Assembly (NCBI RefSeq): GCF_965222285.1 | Contig: NZ_OZ244942.1 | Span: forward strand, 3,286,001-3,350,000 | Origin: Tepidicaulis sp002389665 | Lineage (GTDB): Bacteria > Pseudomonadota > Alphaproteobacteria > Parvibaculales > Parvibaculaceae | Length of the DNA stretch: 64,000 bases | Direction: 5' to 3' | Shown: in pieces, positions 7,888 through 16,567 of the stretch | Layout: each line of letters starts with the position of its first letter | Position numbering within the stretch: position 1 is the stretch's first letter | Made by a program: the position numbers and the translations under genes | The notes under the pieces: model-generated | What the model saw: only the letters and a program-made list of their open reading frames with translations | What the model was told of the DNA's origin: nothing | Databases searched by the model: none

Positions 7888-9117
7888 ATGAGCGACAGCA
7901 AGAAAAACGTCAATAAAGTGGTACTCGCCTATTCCGGCGGGCTCGACACCTCCATCATCCTGAAATGGCTTCAGGAAGAATATGAGTGCGAGGTCGTCAC
8001 CTTCACCGCCGATCTCGGCCAGGGCGAAGAGCTGGAGCCGGCCCGCAAAAAGGCCGAGATGCTCGGCATCAGGGAAATCTATATCGAGGACCTGCGCGAG
8101 GAATTCGTGCGCGATTATGTCTTCCCGATGTTCCGCGCCAATGCCCTTTATGAAGGCATCTACCTGCTCGGCACCTCCATTGCCCGCCCGCTCATCGCCA
8201 AGCGCCAGATCGAGATCGCGCGCGAAGTGGGCGCCGATGCCGTCTGCCACGGGGCGACCGGCAAGGGCAACGACCAGGTCCGCTTCGAGCTCGGCTATTA
8301 TGCGCTGAACCCGGAAATCAAAGTCATCGCTCCCTGGCGCGAATGGGACCTGACCTCGCGCACCAGGCTCATCGAATTCGCCGAAAAACACCAGATCCCC
8401 ATCGCCAAAGACAAGCGCGGCGAAGCGCCCTTCTCCGTGGACGCGAACCTTCTGCACATCTCCGCCGAAGGCAAGGTGCTGGAAGACCCCGCCGAAGAAG
8501 CGCCCGAATATGTTCATAGCCGCACCGTCGCCCCGGAAGAGGCACCCGACAAGCCGACCTATATCGAGATCGGTTTTGAAAAAGGCGATCCCGTTTCCAT
8601 CGATGGGGAAAAGCTGTCCCCCGCCGCCCTTCTCACCAAGCTCAACAAGCTGGGCGGGGACAATGGCATCGGCCGGCTCGATCTCGTGGAAAACCGTTTT
8701 GTCGGCATGAAGTCCCGCGGCGTTTACGAAACGCCGGGCGGCACCGTGCTGCTTGCCGCCCACCGCGGCATGGAAAGTCTCACCCTCGACCGCGGCGCCA
8801 TGCACCTGAAAGACGAGATCATGCCGCGCTATGCCGAGCTCATCTATAACGGCTTCTGGTGGAGCCCGGAGCGCGAGATGCTCCAAGCGCTGATCGACAA
8901 GAGCCAGGAAATGGTGACGGGCTCCGTGCGCGTCAAACTCTATAAGGGTAATGCGACGGTCGTTGGCCGTTCTTCGCCCTACTCGCTCTATTCCATGGAG
9001 CACGTCACTTTTGAAGAAGACAGTGTTTACGACCAGCGCGATGCGGAAGGCTTCATCAAGCTGAATGCGCTGCGCCTGCGTCTTCTTCGCTCCCGTAACA
9101 ACCGCGTAAAGTCATAG
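7888..9117 (+). CDS. argG: Argininosuccinate synthase
   Basis: The enzyme (409 residues, normal bacterial length about 400) joins citrulline and aspartate with ATP to form argininosuccinate, the next-to-last step of arginine synthesis, in the cytoplasm. The ATP-binding P-loop AYSGGLDTS lies at residues 13-21. Further family blocks are visible: GATGKGNDQVRFE near residue 125 and SPEREMLQALID near residue 330. An AGGGGACACGCC ribosome-binding region precedes ATG 7888. The pyrophosphatase gene follows after only 10 bases, so pyrophosphate made by ArgG may be removed by its operon partner. Confidence 0.97.
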   Translation: MSDSKKNVNKVVLAYSGGLDTSIILKWLQEEYECEVVTFTADLGQGEELEPARKKAEMLGIREIYIEDLREEFVRDYVFPMFRANALYEGIYLLGTSIARPLIAKRQIEIAREVGADAVCHGATGKGNDQVRFELGYYALNPEIKVIAPWREWDLTSRTRLIEFAEKHQIPIAKDKRGEAPFSVDANLLHISAEGKVLEDPAEEAPEYVHSRTVAPEEAPDKPTYIEIGFEKGDPVSIDGEKLSPAALLTKLNKLGGDNGIGRLDLVENRFVGMKSRGVYETPGGTVLLAAHRGMESLTLDRGAMHLKDEIMPRYAELIYNGFWWSPEREMLQALIDKSQEMVTGSVRVKLYKGNATVVGRSSPYSLYSMEHVTFEEDSVYDQRDAEGFIKLNALRLRLLRSRNNRVKS

Positions 9118-9127
9118 CAGAGGTATC

Positions 9128-9673
9128 ATGCGTCTAGACGCCATCCCGATTGGCAAGAACCCGCCCTACGACATCAATGTCGTAATCGAAGTCCCCCATG
9201 GCGGCTATCCGGTGAAGTACGAGCTTGATAAGGCATCGGGCGCACTGGTGGTGGACCGTTTCCTCCACACCTCCATGAACTATCCCTGCAATTACGGCTT
9301 CGTGCCGCACACGCTGTCCGATGACGGCGATCCGGTGGACGTGCTTGTCGTCTCGCGCATTCCGGTCGTGCCCGGCGCGATCATGCGCTGCCGTCCCATC
9401 GGCGTTTTGATGATGGAAGACGAAGCAGGCCAGGATGAAAAACTTCTCGCCGTACCGGTCGAAGCGCTCAATCCTTATTACAAGAATGTCGCTTCCTACG
9501 AAGACCTGCCGGAAATTCTGATCAAGCGCATCGCCCATTTCTTCGAACATTACAAAGACCTCGAAGACGGCAAATGGGTGAAGATCAACCGCTGGGGCGG
9601 ACCGGAAGAAGCCGCAAGCCTCATCGTCAGCGGCATCGAAGCGGCAAAGAACGCAAAAGAAGCTGCCGAGTAA
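9128..9673 (+). CDS. ppa: Inorganic pyrophosphatase (family I)
   Basis: The protein has 181 residues, the usual length of hexameric bacterial family I pyrophosphatases. It hydrolyses pyrophosphate to two phosphates with Mg2+ in the cytoplasm. The signature DGDPVDVLVV, with its three metal-binding aspartates, is near residue 67. The opening IPIGKNPPYDINVVIEVPHG and the YELDK and NYPCNYGFVPHTL blocks are also typical. It starts 10 bases after argG with GAGG as ribosome-binding site, and ends before a strong terminator, so argG-ppa is probably one transcription unit. Confidence 0.97.
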   Translation: MRLDAIPIGKNPPYDINVVIEVPHGGYPVKYELDKASGALVVDRFLHTSMNYPCNYGFVPHTLSDDGDPVDVLVVSRIPVVPGAIMRCRPIGVLMMEDEAGQDEKLLAVPVEALNPYYKNVASYEDLPEILIKRIAHFFEHYKDLEDGKWVKINRWGGPEEAASLIVSGIEAAKNAKEAAE

Positions 9674-9695
9674 ATCGGGCTTCCTTAAAAATCGC

Positions 9696-9729
9696 AAAAC
9701 CGGCTCCTCATAAAGCGGGCCGGTTTTTT
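9696..9729 (+). terminator. Rho-independent terminator of argG-ppa
   Basis: AAAACCGGC and GCCGGTTTT form a 9-bp stem around a 14-base loop, and six T residues end the structure. It lies 22 bases after the ppa stop codon. Confidence 0.85.
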
Positions 9730-9832
9730 GTTGCCCGTCCCCGCACTTGCGTTTTTGCAAAACTGAACCGTCCGCCCCCTTGCGCGCGCCGCCGCTCCTT
9801 GCGCATGCTGGCCCCCTGGAAGGGAGAAAACC

Positions 9833-10249
9833 ATGCCGCAAAGCGCCGAAGAGACCTACAAACTCTGGCATCAATTCGTGGAAACGGGCGATGCGAAATT
9901 CCTGCCCGCGCTCTTTGCCGAGGACGCGGTGCTGCGTACGCCGGTTTACTGGAAAGAGCGCAAAGGCATTGAGGTTTTCGTCATCATGAGCTGCGTGCCC
10001 GAAGCGCTCGGCCCCATCACTTATGTGCGTGAATGGATCGACGGCAAGGACTGGGCGCTGGAATTTTCCGGCAAGATCGATGACATTGAATTCAAAGGCA
10101 TCGACCTCATCACGCTGGGCGAGGACAACAAGATCAAACTGATCGAGGTCATGCTGCGCCCGCCAAATGCCGGCGCGCTTTTCCGCGCGCGCATGGAAGA
10201 GCTGGTGACAAAGGCAAAGGCGGCGCTCGAAAAAGGCGCAGCTTCTTAA
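9833..10249 (+). CDS. SnoaL-like/NTF2-fold protein
   Basis: This small protein (138 residues) has the layout of the SnoaL/NTF2 fold: an N-terminal helix pair (AEETYKLWHQFVETGDAKFLPALFAEDAVLRTP) followed by long beta strands (WALEFSGKIDDIEFKGIDLITL and IKLIEVMLRPP). The family includes cyclases, isomerases and many binding proteins with unknown ligands. The pocket residues cannot be matched to a characterised enzyme, so no reaction is proposed. GAAGGGAGAAAACC precedes ATG 9833. Its last four bases overlap the end of the convergent serine hydrolase gene, and no terminator lies between them. Confidence 0.75.
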   Translation: MPQSAEETYKLWHQFVETGDAKFLPALFAEDAVLRTPVYWKERKGIEVFVIMSCVPEALGPITYVREWIDGKDWALEFSGKIDDIEFKGIDLITLGEDNKIKLIEVMLRPPNAGALFRARMEELVTKAKAALEKGAAS

Positions 10250-11763
10250 AAGGGAACGGCGGCAGCGGGCAGTTCCCATCCGGGCTGAAGACCCAGCACC
10301 TGGCCTGCCACTTCCTGCGCAAGCTTATCGCCATCGGATGAATTGGTGAGAATGACGACGCCGCCCCGGCGCGCCGGGTCGATCACCATAAGCGAGGCGA
10401 ACCCCGGATTGGCGCCCCATTGCCAATATGTCTTGCGCCCTTCCGCTTCCCGCATGCCGATCCCGAGCCCCCATTCGACATTATCTGTCACGGGGACGGT
10501 TTCGCCCATCATCCGCTCGCGCCACTCACTCCCGAGACGGCGCGCCTGAATGAAGCCCGCCATGAAGCGTCCGAGATCGCCCGCCGTGCTGCGCAGGGAA
10601 CTCGCCGCATTGAGCTCGCCCGCCGGCATGCGCGGCACCGGGATGTGCTGGCTCAAAATTCCCACGCTGAGGCCGATGGCAATGAGAAAGGAGACGGTAC
10701 TGACAAGCCGCCCGCTTCCCTCATCCCCGCGCGACAGTGTGCCGTCGCGCGGCCCGTAAAAGCCGAAAAGTCCGGCCAGAAAACTAACAATGAAATAAAG
10801 CACCGCCAGAGCGGCAAGATAAGCGACCGTGACGATCAGAATAAACGGCATGCGCCCCGTGCCGATATAGGGCCAGACCAGCGCCACTGCCGTGACAAAG
10901 GCAAGTCCGGCAGGCGGCAAAGCGTCCGTCCAATAATATTTCGGCCGGTCGAGCGCGAAGCGATAAAGCGCCCAGCCCGCGCCGATGAAGACGAGGCTCA
11001 GCGCGAGGAACGGCAGAAGAATGATCAGCACCGGCTGCAGCACCGGCACATAGCCGCGCGCCATGTGCTCCAGCGCGCCGGATGGCAGCGCGAAATAACT
11101 CTCGCTCATGCCGAAAGGCGCAAAAACGAGATCGCGCATCACGGTTTGAAAATCCGCCGCCGCGATTTCTTCCACCGCGTGCTGGAGATACATATAGCCG
11201 ATGCCGGAATAGGAAAACCTGCGCCCCGGCGCAAAAGCAAGCTCGCTATCGGGCGCGGCGATATTATTGCCGAGACCGGATGTGTGGGCGAGCAATTGGC
11301 GCACCGTCAGCGCGGAAACATCCCCCCCTTCCATCGGCCAGGGCCGGGGCAGCGCTTTTTCGAGCGGCGCATCGAGCGGCAGGAAACCCTCCCGCGCCAG
11401 AATGAGAATGCCGTAAGCGCTGATGCTTTTTCCGAGCGATGCCGCCTCGAAAAGCGTTTCCTTCCGCACCGGCGCGCCGTTCCATGTATCGGCAACACCG
11501 AACGTGCCTTCATAGACAAGCTGCCCGTCCCGCACCACGGCAATCGCCGCGCCCGGCACATCGAGTTCGGCAAGGCGGCGGGGCACGTAAAGCTCCATCG
11601 CCTGCACCATTTCTTCCTGCGGCCAGGAGAGCATGCCTTGATCGTCGCGGTAGCGGTCGGCTACAGCAGGAGAAAGGGAGAGTGAGAGACAAAAGAAAGC
11701 GAGGGCGGAAAGCGCAACCTCTTTGAAGACTGCCGAAGAAATCCGCCGCATAAGCCCCCTCAT
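10246..11763 (-). CDS. Beta-lactamase-fold serine hydrolase with an inserted membrane domain
   Basis: The protein has 505 residues from ATG 11763, which follows GGGGGCAAGG; a longer frame to 11856 would overlap the neighbouring gene. A signal-anchor segment (VALSALAFFCLSLSLSPAVA) is followed by a class C beta-lactamase/penicillin-binding-like domain: SLGK (the SxxK nucleophile) near residue 111, LLAHTSGLG near 158, and YSGIGY in place of YxN near 185. Four hydrophobic segments (about residues 240-380) then interrupt the fold. The domain resumes with LRSTAGDLGRFMAGF and WGANPGFASLM (in place of the HTG or KTG box). It is probably a periplasmic serine esterase or peptidase; resistance to beta-lactams is not implied. 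Confidence 0.8.
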   Translation of the reverse strand: MRGLMRRISSAVFKEVALSALAFFCLSLSLSPAVADRYRDDQGMLSWPQEEMVQAMELYVPRRLAELDVPGAAIAVVRDGQLVYEGTFGVADTWNGAPVRKETLFEAASLGKSISAYGILILAREGFLPLDAPLEKALPRPWPMEGGDVSALTVRQLLAHTSGLGNNIAAPDSELAFAPGRRFSYSGIGYMYLQHAVEEIAAADFQTVMRDLVFAPFGMSESYFALPSGALEHMARGYVPVLQPVLIILLPFLALSLVFIGAGWALYRFALDRPKYYWTDALPPAGLAFVTAVALVWPYIGTGRMPFILIVTVAYLAALAVLYFIVSFLAGLFGFYGPRDGTLSRGDEGSGRLVSTVSFLIAIGLSVGILSQHIPVPRMPAGELNAASSLRSTAGDLGRFMAGFIQARRLGSEWRERMMGETVPVTDNVEWGLGIGMREAEGRKTYWQWGANPGFASLMVIDPARRGGVVILTNSSDGDKLAQEVAGQVLGLQPGWELPAAAVPF

Positions 11764-11782
11764 CCTTGCCCCCGGGTACCGT

Positions 11783-12784
11783 TCAATCGATCGGCATGCG
11801 CGGGATTTGAAAATTAAGCCGCAGCGCATCGATCTTCTGGCGCGGTTCCGGCTCAAGCACGCCTGCCTCCGCCGCCTTGGCGCAGGCGCGCAGCTCCTCG
11901 CGGTTCTTCACCCCAAGCACGACCGTATCCACCCCCTCCATGGAAAGCGCATAGCGGTACGCAATGATCGCCGGGTCTTCCCCAAGCTCCGCGCAAAGCT
12001 TGCGGAAGGGCGCGGCTTTTTCAAAATCGCGCACTTCCGGATGATCCGCCGGCAGCTCCCGGTCGAGCGCTTCGGTCAGCGCGCCGGCCTGTACCGCCCG
12101 GATGCCCATGACGCCCACACCGTTATTCTTGGCCGTGCGGATGATGTTGCGCGGCTCCGGCGGCTCGTCATAGCGGCGCATGGAGCCGGCGGAATCGAGA
12201 AGGTTGGTCACGGCCTGCACCGCGGCGGGTTTTTCATCATGGCGCAGCGCGTCCATGATGGATTTCGGCAGGCCCGTACCCGTAATCCCCCAATCCGCGA
12301 TCAGCCCTTGCGCTTTCAGCTTCGCCATCGCCGGAATGACGGCATCGGCATAAAGGCTCCAGCGCGTCGCCCAGCGCGTCTGCGTTTCCGCATCGTGCTT
12401 ATAGACGTAATCGTCGGGGCAAATATTCGTATGAAGGAAAAAGAGATCCACCCGTTCGAGCTTCATCGCTTCCAGGCTGCGCCGCAGCGAGCGCTCGAGT
12501 TTACCGTAAACATCTCCCGGTTCCGGCGAGCCCAGAAAACATTTCGTCGTCACCCGCGCGCCGCCCGGCAATTTGCCGCCAAAGGCCTCCCCGACCACGG
12601 CTTCCGCTTCTCCGCGCCCGTAAAGCGGGGCCATATCGAATAGCGTAATGCCGAGATCGACCGCCTCACGCGCTGTTGCCACCGCCTCTTTACGGTCCGT
12701 TTCGCCCCAGACTTGGCCTAGCCCCCCGCCCCCGAGGGTAAGCAGGCTGACGGGCCAAAGAGAACCGAGCATGCGCTGTTCCAT
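11783..12784 (-). CDS. Aldo/keto reductase family oxidoreductase
   Basis: The protein has 333 residues. TIM-barrel aldo/keto reductase features are clear: ITLFDMAPLYGRGEAEAVVG near residue 45, with the catalytic Asp and Tyr; VTTKCFLG with the catalytic Lys near residue 81; and ERVDLFFLHTN near residue 108 with the His. Late blocks AIIAYRYALSMEGVDTVVLGVKN supply the NADPH-binding end. The enzyme should reduce an aldehyde or ketone with NADPH, or oxidise a sugar; its substrate is unknown. It ends 20 bases before the serine hydrolase start and begins 25 bases after the end of folD, so all three may be co-transcribed. Confidence 0.88.
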   Translation of the reverse strand: MEQRMLGSLWPVSLLTLGGGGLGQVWGETDRKEAVATAREAVDLGITLFDMAPLYGRGEAEAVVGEAFGGKLPGGARVTTKCFLGSPEPGDVYGKLERSLRRSLEAMKLERVDLFFLHTNICPDDYVYKHDAETQTRWATRWSLYADAVIPAMAKLKAQGLIADWGITGTGLPKSIMDALRHDEKPAAVQAVTNLLDSAGSMRRYDEPPEPRNIIRTAKNNGVGVMGIRAVQAGALTEALDRELPADHPEVRDFEKAAPFRKLCAELGEDPAIIAYRYALSMEGVDTVVLGVKNREELRACAKAAEAGVLEPEPRQKIDALRLNFQIPRMPID

Positions 12785-12808
12785 ATCGATAGGCCTTTCT
12801 CGACGGGG

Positions 12809-13720
12809 CTAAAGTCCTTCGGGCGCGGCGATCCCTGCCTGACGGCAGGCGGCAATGAGCGTGTTGTGCAAGAGGCAGGCAATCGTCATGGGGCCGACGC
12901 CGCCCGGCACCGGCGTAATGGCGCCGGCGACTTCTTTTGCCGCCGCGAAATCGACATCGCCCACAAGGCGGGTCTTGCCTTCGCCTTTTTCCGGCGCGGG
13001 AATGCGGTTCATGCCGACATCGATGACGGTTGCGCCGGGCTTCACCCAGTCGCCCTTGACCATCTGCGCGCGTCCGACGGCGGCAACGAGAATATCCGCA
13101 CCCGCAGCCACTTTGGCGAGATCCGCCGTGCGCGAATGGGCGATGGTGACGGTGCAGTTTTCTTTCAAGAGAAGCTGCGCCACCGGCTTGCCGACAAGAT
13201 TGGAGCGGCCGATCACCACCGCATTCTTGCCCGCAATATCCGCCATCACATCCTTGATCAGCATCAGACAGCCAAGCGGCGTGCAGGAGACAAGCCCGTC
13301 AAGCCCGCTGGCAAGGCGCCCGGCATTCACAGGGTGCAGCCCGTCCACGTCCTTATCCGGAGAAATCGTATCGATGACTTTCTGCTGGCTGATCTGATCC
13401 GGCACCGGGAATTGCACAAGAATGCCGTGTACGGACGGGTCGGCGTTGAGCTCGCGCACTTTCGCAAGCAAGTCCTCTTCGCTCGTGTCCGCAGGCAATT
13501 TGAACTCGAAAGAGTTCATGCCCACTTCCTTCGTCGCGATACCCTTGTTGCGGACATAGACCTCGCTTGCCGGGTCGTTGCCCACCAGCACCACCGCAAG
13601 GCCCGGCGTCAGCCCGTGGTCTTTTTGAAGCCGCGCCACATGCTCGCCGATACGCCCGCGCAGGCCCGCCGCATAAGCTTTGCCGTCGATGATCCGTGCC
13701 GTCATCCCGTCTTCCGTCAT
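12809..13720 (-). CDS. folD: Bifunctional methylenetetrahydrofolate dehydrogenase/cyclohydrolase
   Basis: The protein has 303 residues (family about 280-300). It interconverts 5,10-methylene-THF, 5,10-methenyl-THF and 10-formyl-THF in one-carbon metabolism. The active-site block VYVRNKGIATKEVGM contains the catalytic Lys, GILVQFPVPDQ is the second signature, and the NADP-binding block VIGRSNLVGKPVAQLL and the final PVPGGVGPMTIACLLHNT are complete. ATG 13720 overlaps the stop codon of the preceding gene in ATGA; ATG 13705 (MTARIIDGKAYA) is an equally likely start and matches the usual N-terminus better. Confidence 0.95.
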   Translation of the reverse strand: MTEDGMTARIIDGKAYAAGLRGRIGEHVARLQKDHGLTPGLAVVLVGNDPASEVYVRNKGIATKEVGMNSFEFKLPADTSEEDLLAKVRELNADPSVHGILVQFPVPDQISQQKVIDTISPDKDVDGLHPVNAGRLASGLDGLVSCTPLGCLMLIKDVMADIAGKNAVVIGRSNLVGKPVAQLLLKENCTVTIAHSRTADLAKVAAGADILVAAVGRAQMVKGDWVKPGATVIDVGMNRIPAPEKGEGKTRLVGDVDFAAAKEVAGAITPVPGGVGPMTIACLLHNTLIAACRQAGIAAPEGL

Positions 13721-14073
13721 TTCTTTCTGGCGGCCGCCTCGAGCCGGGCTTGCAAAGCCCCGCTCTCTTCCAGCTGCGCATCTTCAATCAACACCACTTT
13801 CGTGCGGCCCGTTTCCCCGCTTAAAACACGAAGACGCCCGGCAGGCAGACCGAGCGACTTGGCAAGCAGTTTCAAAACGGCGCCGTTCGCTTTTCCCTTT
13901 TCCGGCGCGGCGCTGACACGCAGCCGCAGGAGAGGGGCCCCGTCCGCATCTTCCTCCCAGCCGTCTATCTGGCTGGCCTTTGCCCCCGGCACCACTTTTA
14001 AAGTAAGCGCAAGGCCGTCCGGGTGGGCGCGCAGGCCCGCGCCCTTTTCCTCTTCTCCGGCCAGCCCGCTCAA
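13717..14073 (-). CDS. DUF167 (YggU) family protein
   Basis: The protein has 118 residues if it starts at TTG 14073, which overlaps the yggT stop codon in TTGA; no ATG or GTG fits in frame. The DUF167 core is recognisable: LTLKVVPGAKASQIDGW, LRLRVSAAPEKGKANGAV and LGLPAGRLRVLSGETGRTK. Family members such as E. coli YggU are small cytoplasmic proteins of unknown function and are often encoded next to yggT, as here. The rare start codon and the overlap suggest translation coupled to yggT. The gene overlaps folD by four bases downstream. Confidence 0.85.
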   Translation of the reverse strand: MSGLAGEEEKGAGLRAHPDGLALTLKVVPGAKASQIDGWEEDADGAPLLRLRVSAAPEKGKANGAVLKLLAKSLGLPAGRLRVLSGETGRTKVVLIEDAQLEESGALQARLEAAARKK

Positions 14074-14363
14074 TAGCCCATCAGCGCCGGGGCGACATAA
14101 TAGGCAATGATGTCCTGCAGCAGGATAAGGCCCAGAATGAGCACGACGGGCGAGAGGTCGAGTCCGCCCAGATCCGGCAAGACCCGGCGGATCGGCCGCA
14201 TGGCAGGTTCCGTCATCCGGTAGAGCATATCGGCCACCGTGAAGACGAAACGGTTCTGCGTGTTCACCACATTGAAGGCGATGAGCCAGCTTAAGATGGC
14301 GCTCGCAATCACGATCCAGATGTAAAGCTGAATAACGAGCATGATGATATTGAGAAAGGGCAT
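14070..14363 (-). CDS. yggT: YggT family membrane protein
   Basis: The protein has 97 residues and one YggT repeat, as is usual in Alphaproteobacteria. Two hydrophobic segments are visible: IIMLVIQLYIWIVIASAILS (residues 6-25) and SPVVLILGLILLQDIIAYYV (residues 71-90). Between them lies the family block TEPAMRPIRRVLPDLGGLDLSP. YggT proteins are inner-membrane proteins linked to osmotic or potassium physiology and to cell-division genes, without a settled function. It heads the cluster yggT-DUF167-folD, with overlapping ends that suggest one transcript. Confidence 0.9.
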   Translation of the reverse strand: MPFLNIIMLVIQLYIWIVIASAILSWLIAFNVVNTQNRFVFTVADMLYRMTEPAMRPIRRVLPDLGGLDLSPVVLILGLILLQDIIAYYVAPALMGY

Positions 14364-14481
14364 ATGCCGCCGCCTTGCGAATCTGTGAGAAAATCCCGAG
14401 GGTTAGATGTAAACGCGCTGGCCCCCTTGCGCAAGATGCCCGCCGCCGCAGGCCCGGCCCTTTCACCCGCCTGCGCGCCTC

Positions 14482-14510
14482 TTGACAGCTCCCGCCTCCC
14501 GGCCCTAAAG
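14482..14510 (+). promoter_or_regulatory. Candidate promoter of tRNA-Ala
   Basis: A perfect -35 box TTGACA (14482-14487) is followed after 17 bases by CTAAAG (14505-14510) as a weak -10 box. The tRNA begins 31 bases later, a suitable distance for a short 5' leader. Confidence 0.5.
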
Positions 14511-14541
14511 AACCCGCTCCAGGCGCAAACCGCGCCTTTGT

Positions 14542-14617
<76 letters not shown>

Positions 14618-14730
14618 TATCCCCGTCGAACCGAACTTTGACACGACGATTCTAGCATAAAGGATCGTGGAGCCGACAAGCCCTAAATTAAGGGACGGCT
14701 GTGATTTTGGCTTAATGCTTTCCGAAAAGT

Positions 14731-14762
14731 AAAAACCCCGCAGCGGGAACTGCGGGGCTTTT
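14731..14762. terminator. Bidirectional-type terminator hairpin before the RepC-like gene
   Basis: CCCCGCAG and CTGCGGGG form an 8-bp stem with a short loop, flanked by AAAAA on the left and CTTTT on the right. It can end transcription from the tRNA side and insulates the element downstream. Confidence 0.75.
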
Positions 14763-14829
14763 GAAAAACGCTTTGAATGCGCTCTCGCTCATCTGTGAGT
14801 GCATTTTAGGCGACGGGATCCTGTTGTCA

Positions 14830-14845
14830 ATTGCCTGATGGCAAT
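14830..14845. repeat. Short perfect palindrome upstream of the RepC-like gene
   Basis: ATTGCC-TGAT-GGCAAT is a perfect 6-bp stem with a 4-base spacer, 26 bases before the start codon. Its place suggests an operator or a leader hairpin for the replication gene. Confidence 0.45.
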
Positions 14846-14871
14846 GCGCAGGCAGTTAAGCCGATGCCGAA

Positions 14872-15951
14872 ATGCATATGGAACAAGTAGCAGCAACTGA
14901 AACGCACGTCGGACACGAAGCTGTGCACGCAAGAGGCTTCGTCAAACGCGCGGAGAACTTCGAGAGCGTGAACATGCTTGCCGAACAATTCGAAGGGGAT
15001 CCCCATTACGCATCGATCAGGGCAGGGTCGCTGGTCGGGTCAGCTTTTACGCTCGTTGAACCCGATCTGCCCGGCAAGGCCGAGAAGGTCCTGCATGTGC
15101 TTGTCCAGCACACGCCGCGCGAGGCCTGGAAGAGCGGCAAGGTCATCAAATGCACATTGAGCAATGCACGAATCGCGGGGCTGTGCGGAATCAACAAGCG
15201 CAGTGTCGTGCGGCTGCTCGCCCTGCTGGAAGAGCGCGGGTGGCTGGTGCGCCGCTATACCAGAGCGAATCAGCGCTATGGGGCGGGCGGCATAGATCTG
15301 CGTCCTTTTGCCCGGCGCCTGCCGGAACTCGAGGCGGCCTATGCGCGGTTCAATGACGAGCTAAGGGAAGAGCGGGAGCGGCTGCACGAGGAGCGTCTCG
15401 ATATCCCGGCACCTGTGGATAGCATCGAGGATCCGGAACCCGGCAAGGTCACAAGTGCATCCAGACATGACACGAGCGACAACCTAAACCTCTACAATAA
15501 AACCTCTGGTCTTACAGACCTTGTACAAGAGCAGGCAGAAGGGTGCCGGCCGTGTCCTCCTCCGCTCCCCACTCAGGCCGAGCCTGAGGCGAGCGACAGG
15601 GACCTGGTTTGCCTCATGGCAGAGGCCTCCCCCACCCTGCAGCGGCAGCTTGCGCCAGCGCATCTGGAGGAGCTGCTTTGCGGGGAACCCTCACAAACGG
15701 CCCTGCAGGACGTCTCAAGATCCATCGGCTGGCTGGTGCGCCAATACGTGCGGATCAGGCCGGAGGCCTGGCAGAAGGCCGTTGAGCGGCATGGCTGGGC
15801 GGCGCTTGCGGCCGTTCTCGTGGCCGTGGACCGACAGGGCATCAAGAACCCCGGGGCCTATCTGTTCTCGATGCTGCAATCCTCGATCCTGCGACGAACG
15901 GTGCATCATAATCTGCGATCGCTCTGCAGGCAGGGAGGCGGCCATGCATGA
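14872..15951 (+). CDS. RepC-like plasmid replication initiator
   Basis: The protein has 359 residues. Residues 60-165 match the N-terminal winged-helix domain of RepC initiators from repABC plasmids in style: a helix (AEKVLHVLVQHTPREAW), a recognition region (SNARIAGLCGINKRSVVRLLALLEERGWLVRR) and a following IDLRPFARRLPEL block like the FDLSPL block of RepC. The C-terminal part (about 285-345) resembles the RepC C-domain, with RPEAWQKAVERHGWAALAAV and NPGAYLFSML. RepC binds an origin inside its own gene and starts plasmid replication. No repA or repB partners are present, so this is either a repC-only replicon or a domesticated copy. ATG 14878 is an alternative start. A coupled gene follows. 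Confidence 0.7.
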   Translation: MHMEQVAATETHVGHEAVHARGFVKRAENFESVNMLAEQFEGDPHYASIRAGSLVGSAFTLVEPDLPGKAEKVLHVLVQHTPREAWKSGKVIKCTLSNARIAGLCGINKRSVVRLLALLEERGWLVRRYTRANQRYGAGGIDLRPFARRLPELEAAYARFNDELREERERLHEERLDIPAPVDSIEDPEPGKVTSASRHDTSDNLNLYNKTSGLTDLVQEQAEGCRPCPPPLPTQAEPEASDRDLVCLMAEASPTLQRQLAPAHLEELLCGEPSQTALQDVSRSIGWLVRQYVRIRPEAWQKAVERHGWAALAAVLVAVDRQGIKNPGAYLFSMLQSSILRRTVHHNLRSLCRQGGGHA

Positions 15952-16402
15952 GCTTGAGCATATGCTGCGCGTGGTGAACCCGCAGCTTGAGCTGATGCGG
16001 ATGTTGGTGCTGACCTTCTTCAAGGTCTCCCGCTGGCAGTCAGACGATGAGTGGCATCTTTTGAACCTGCTGGTCACGCTCGAAAACGACCAGGAAAAGT
16101 GGCGCCGCCGGGACCTGATGATCCCCGCACGGCTTCGGTATTGGAGCGGGCTACACCGCAAGACACCCAAAGCGACTCGCCGCACACTGCGCCGTCTGGA
16201 GCGACGGCGATGGCTGAGATGCATCTACGATCAATCCGGCAAAAACCTTGTGGCTGTCGATCTGGACCCGGTTCTGCAGCGTCTTCCCCTGCTCTGGGCG
16301 CTTGAGGAGCCGCCCTCCGAGGAACGGGCAGAGGAAAAGGCGCGCATCGATGCCCTTCTGCGTGAGATGGCGCGGAGCGGGTCCGCAGGACCGGTCGGCT
16401 GA
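15944..16402 (+). CDS. Winged-helix-type protein coupled to the RepC-like gene
   Basis: The protein has 152 residues and is not assigned to a named family. It starts at ATG 15944, inside the last codons of the preceding gene (8-base overlap), with GGGAGG just upstream, so translation is probably coupled. The sequence is helical and basic in the middle (KATRRTLRRLERRRWLRCIY), a pattern of a DNA-binding winged helix in which RRLERRRWLRC would lead into the wing. The N-terminus (MHELEHMLRVVNPQLELMRM) may serve for dimerisation. Its position suggests a role in replication control or partition of the element, which is inference. Confidence 0.6.
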   Translation: MHELEHMLRVVNPQLELMRMLVLTFFKVSRWQSDDEWHLLNLLVTLENDQEKWRRRDLMIPARLRYWSGLHRKTPKATRRTLRRLERRRWLRCIYDQSGKNLVAVDLDPVLQRLPLLWALEEPPSEERAEEKARIDALLREMARSGSAGPVG

Positions 16403-16567
16403 TAAACCCTCATCCGGCCGATTGTCCCATGCCTCGCATATCCGGCGGCGTTCTGTTTGCCTCGATCCGGCGAGCAATTCCGCTGTCGGGCTCATGGCGC
16501 GGCGTCTCACATCGGGCTGTCCGTCCCGGCTTGTCTGCCTGGGCGTTCCCGTGCCGGTGCTCAACCC

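Noticed and set aside
10246..11763. Antibiotic-resistance beta-lactamase
   Set aside because: Only the general fold is shared; the YxN and KTG boxes are altered and a membrane domain is inserted, so a housekeeping esterase or peptidase is likelier.
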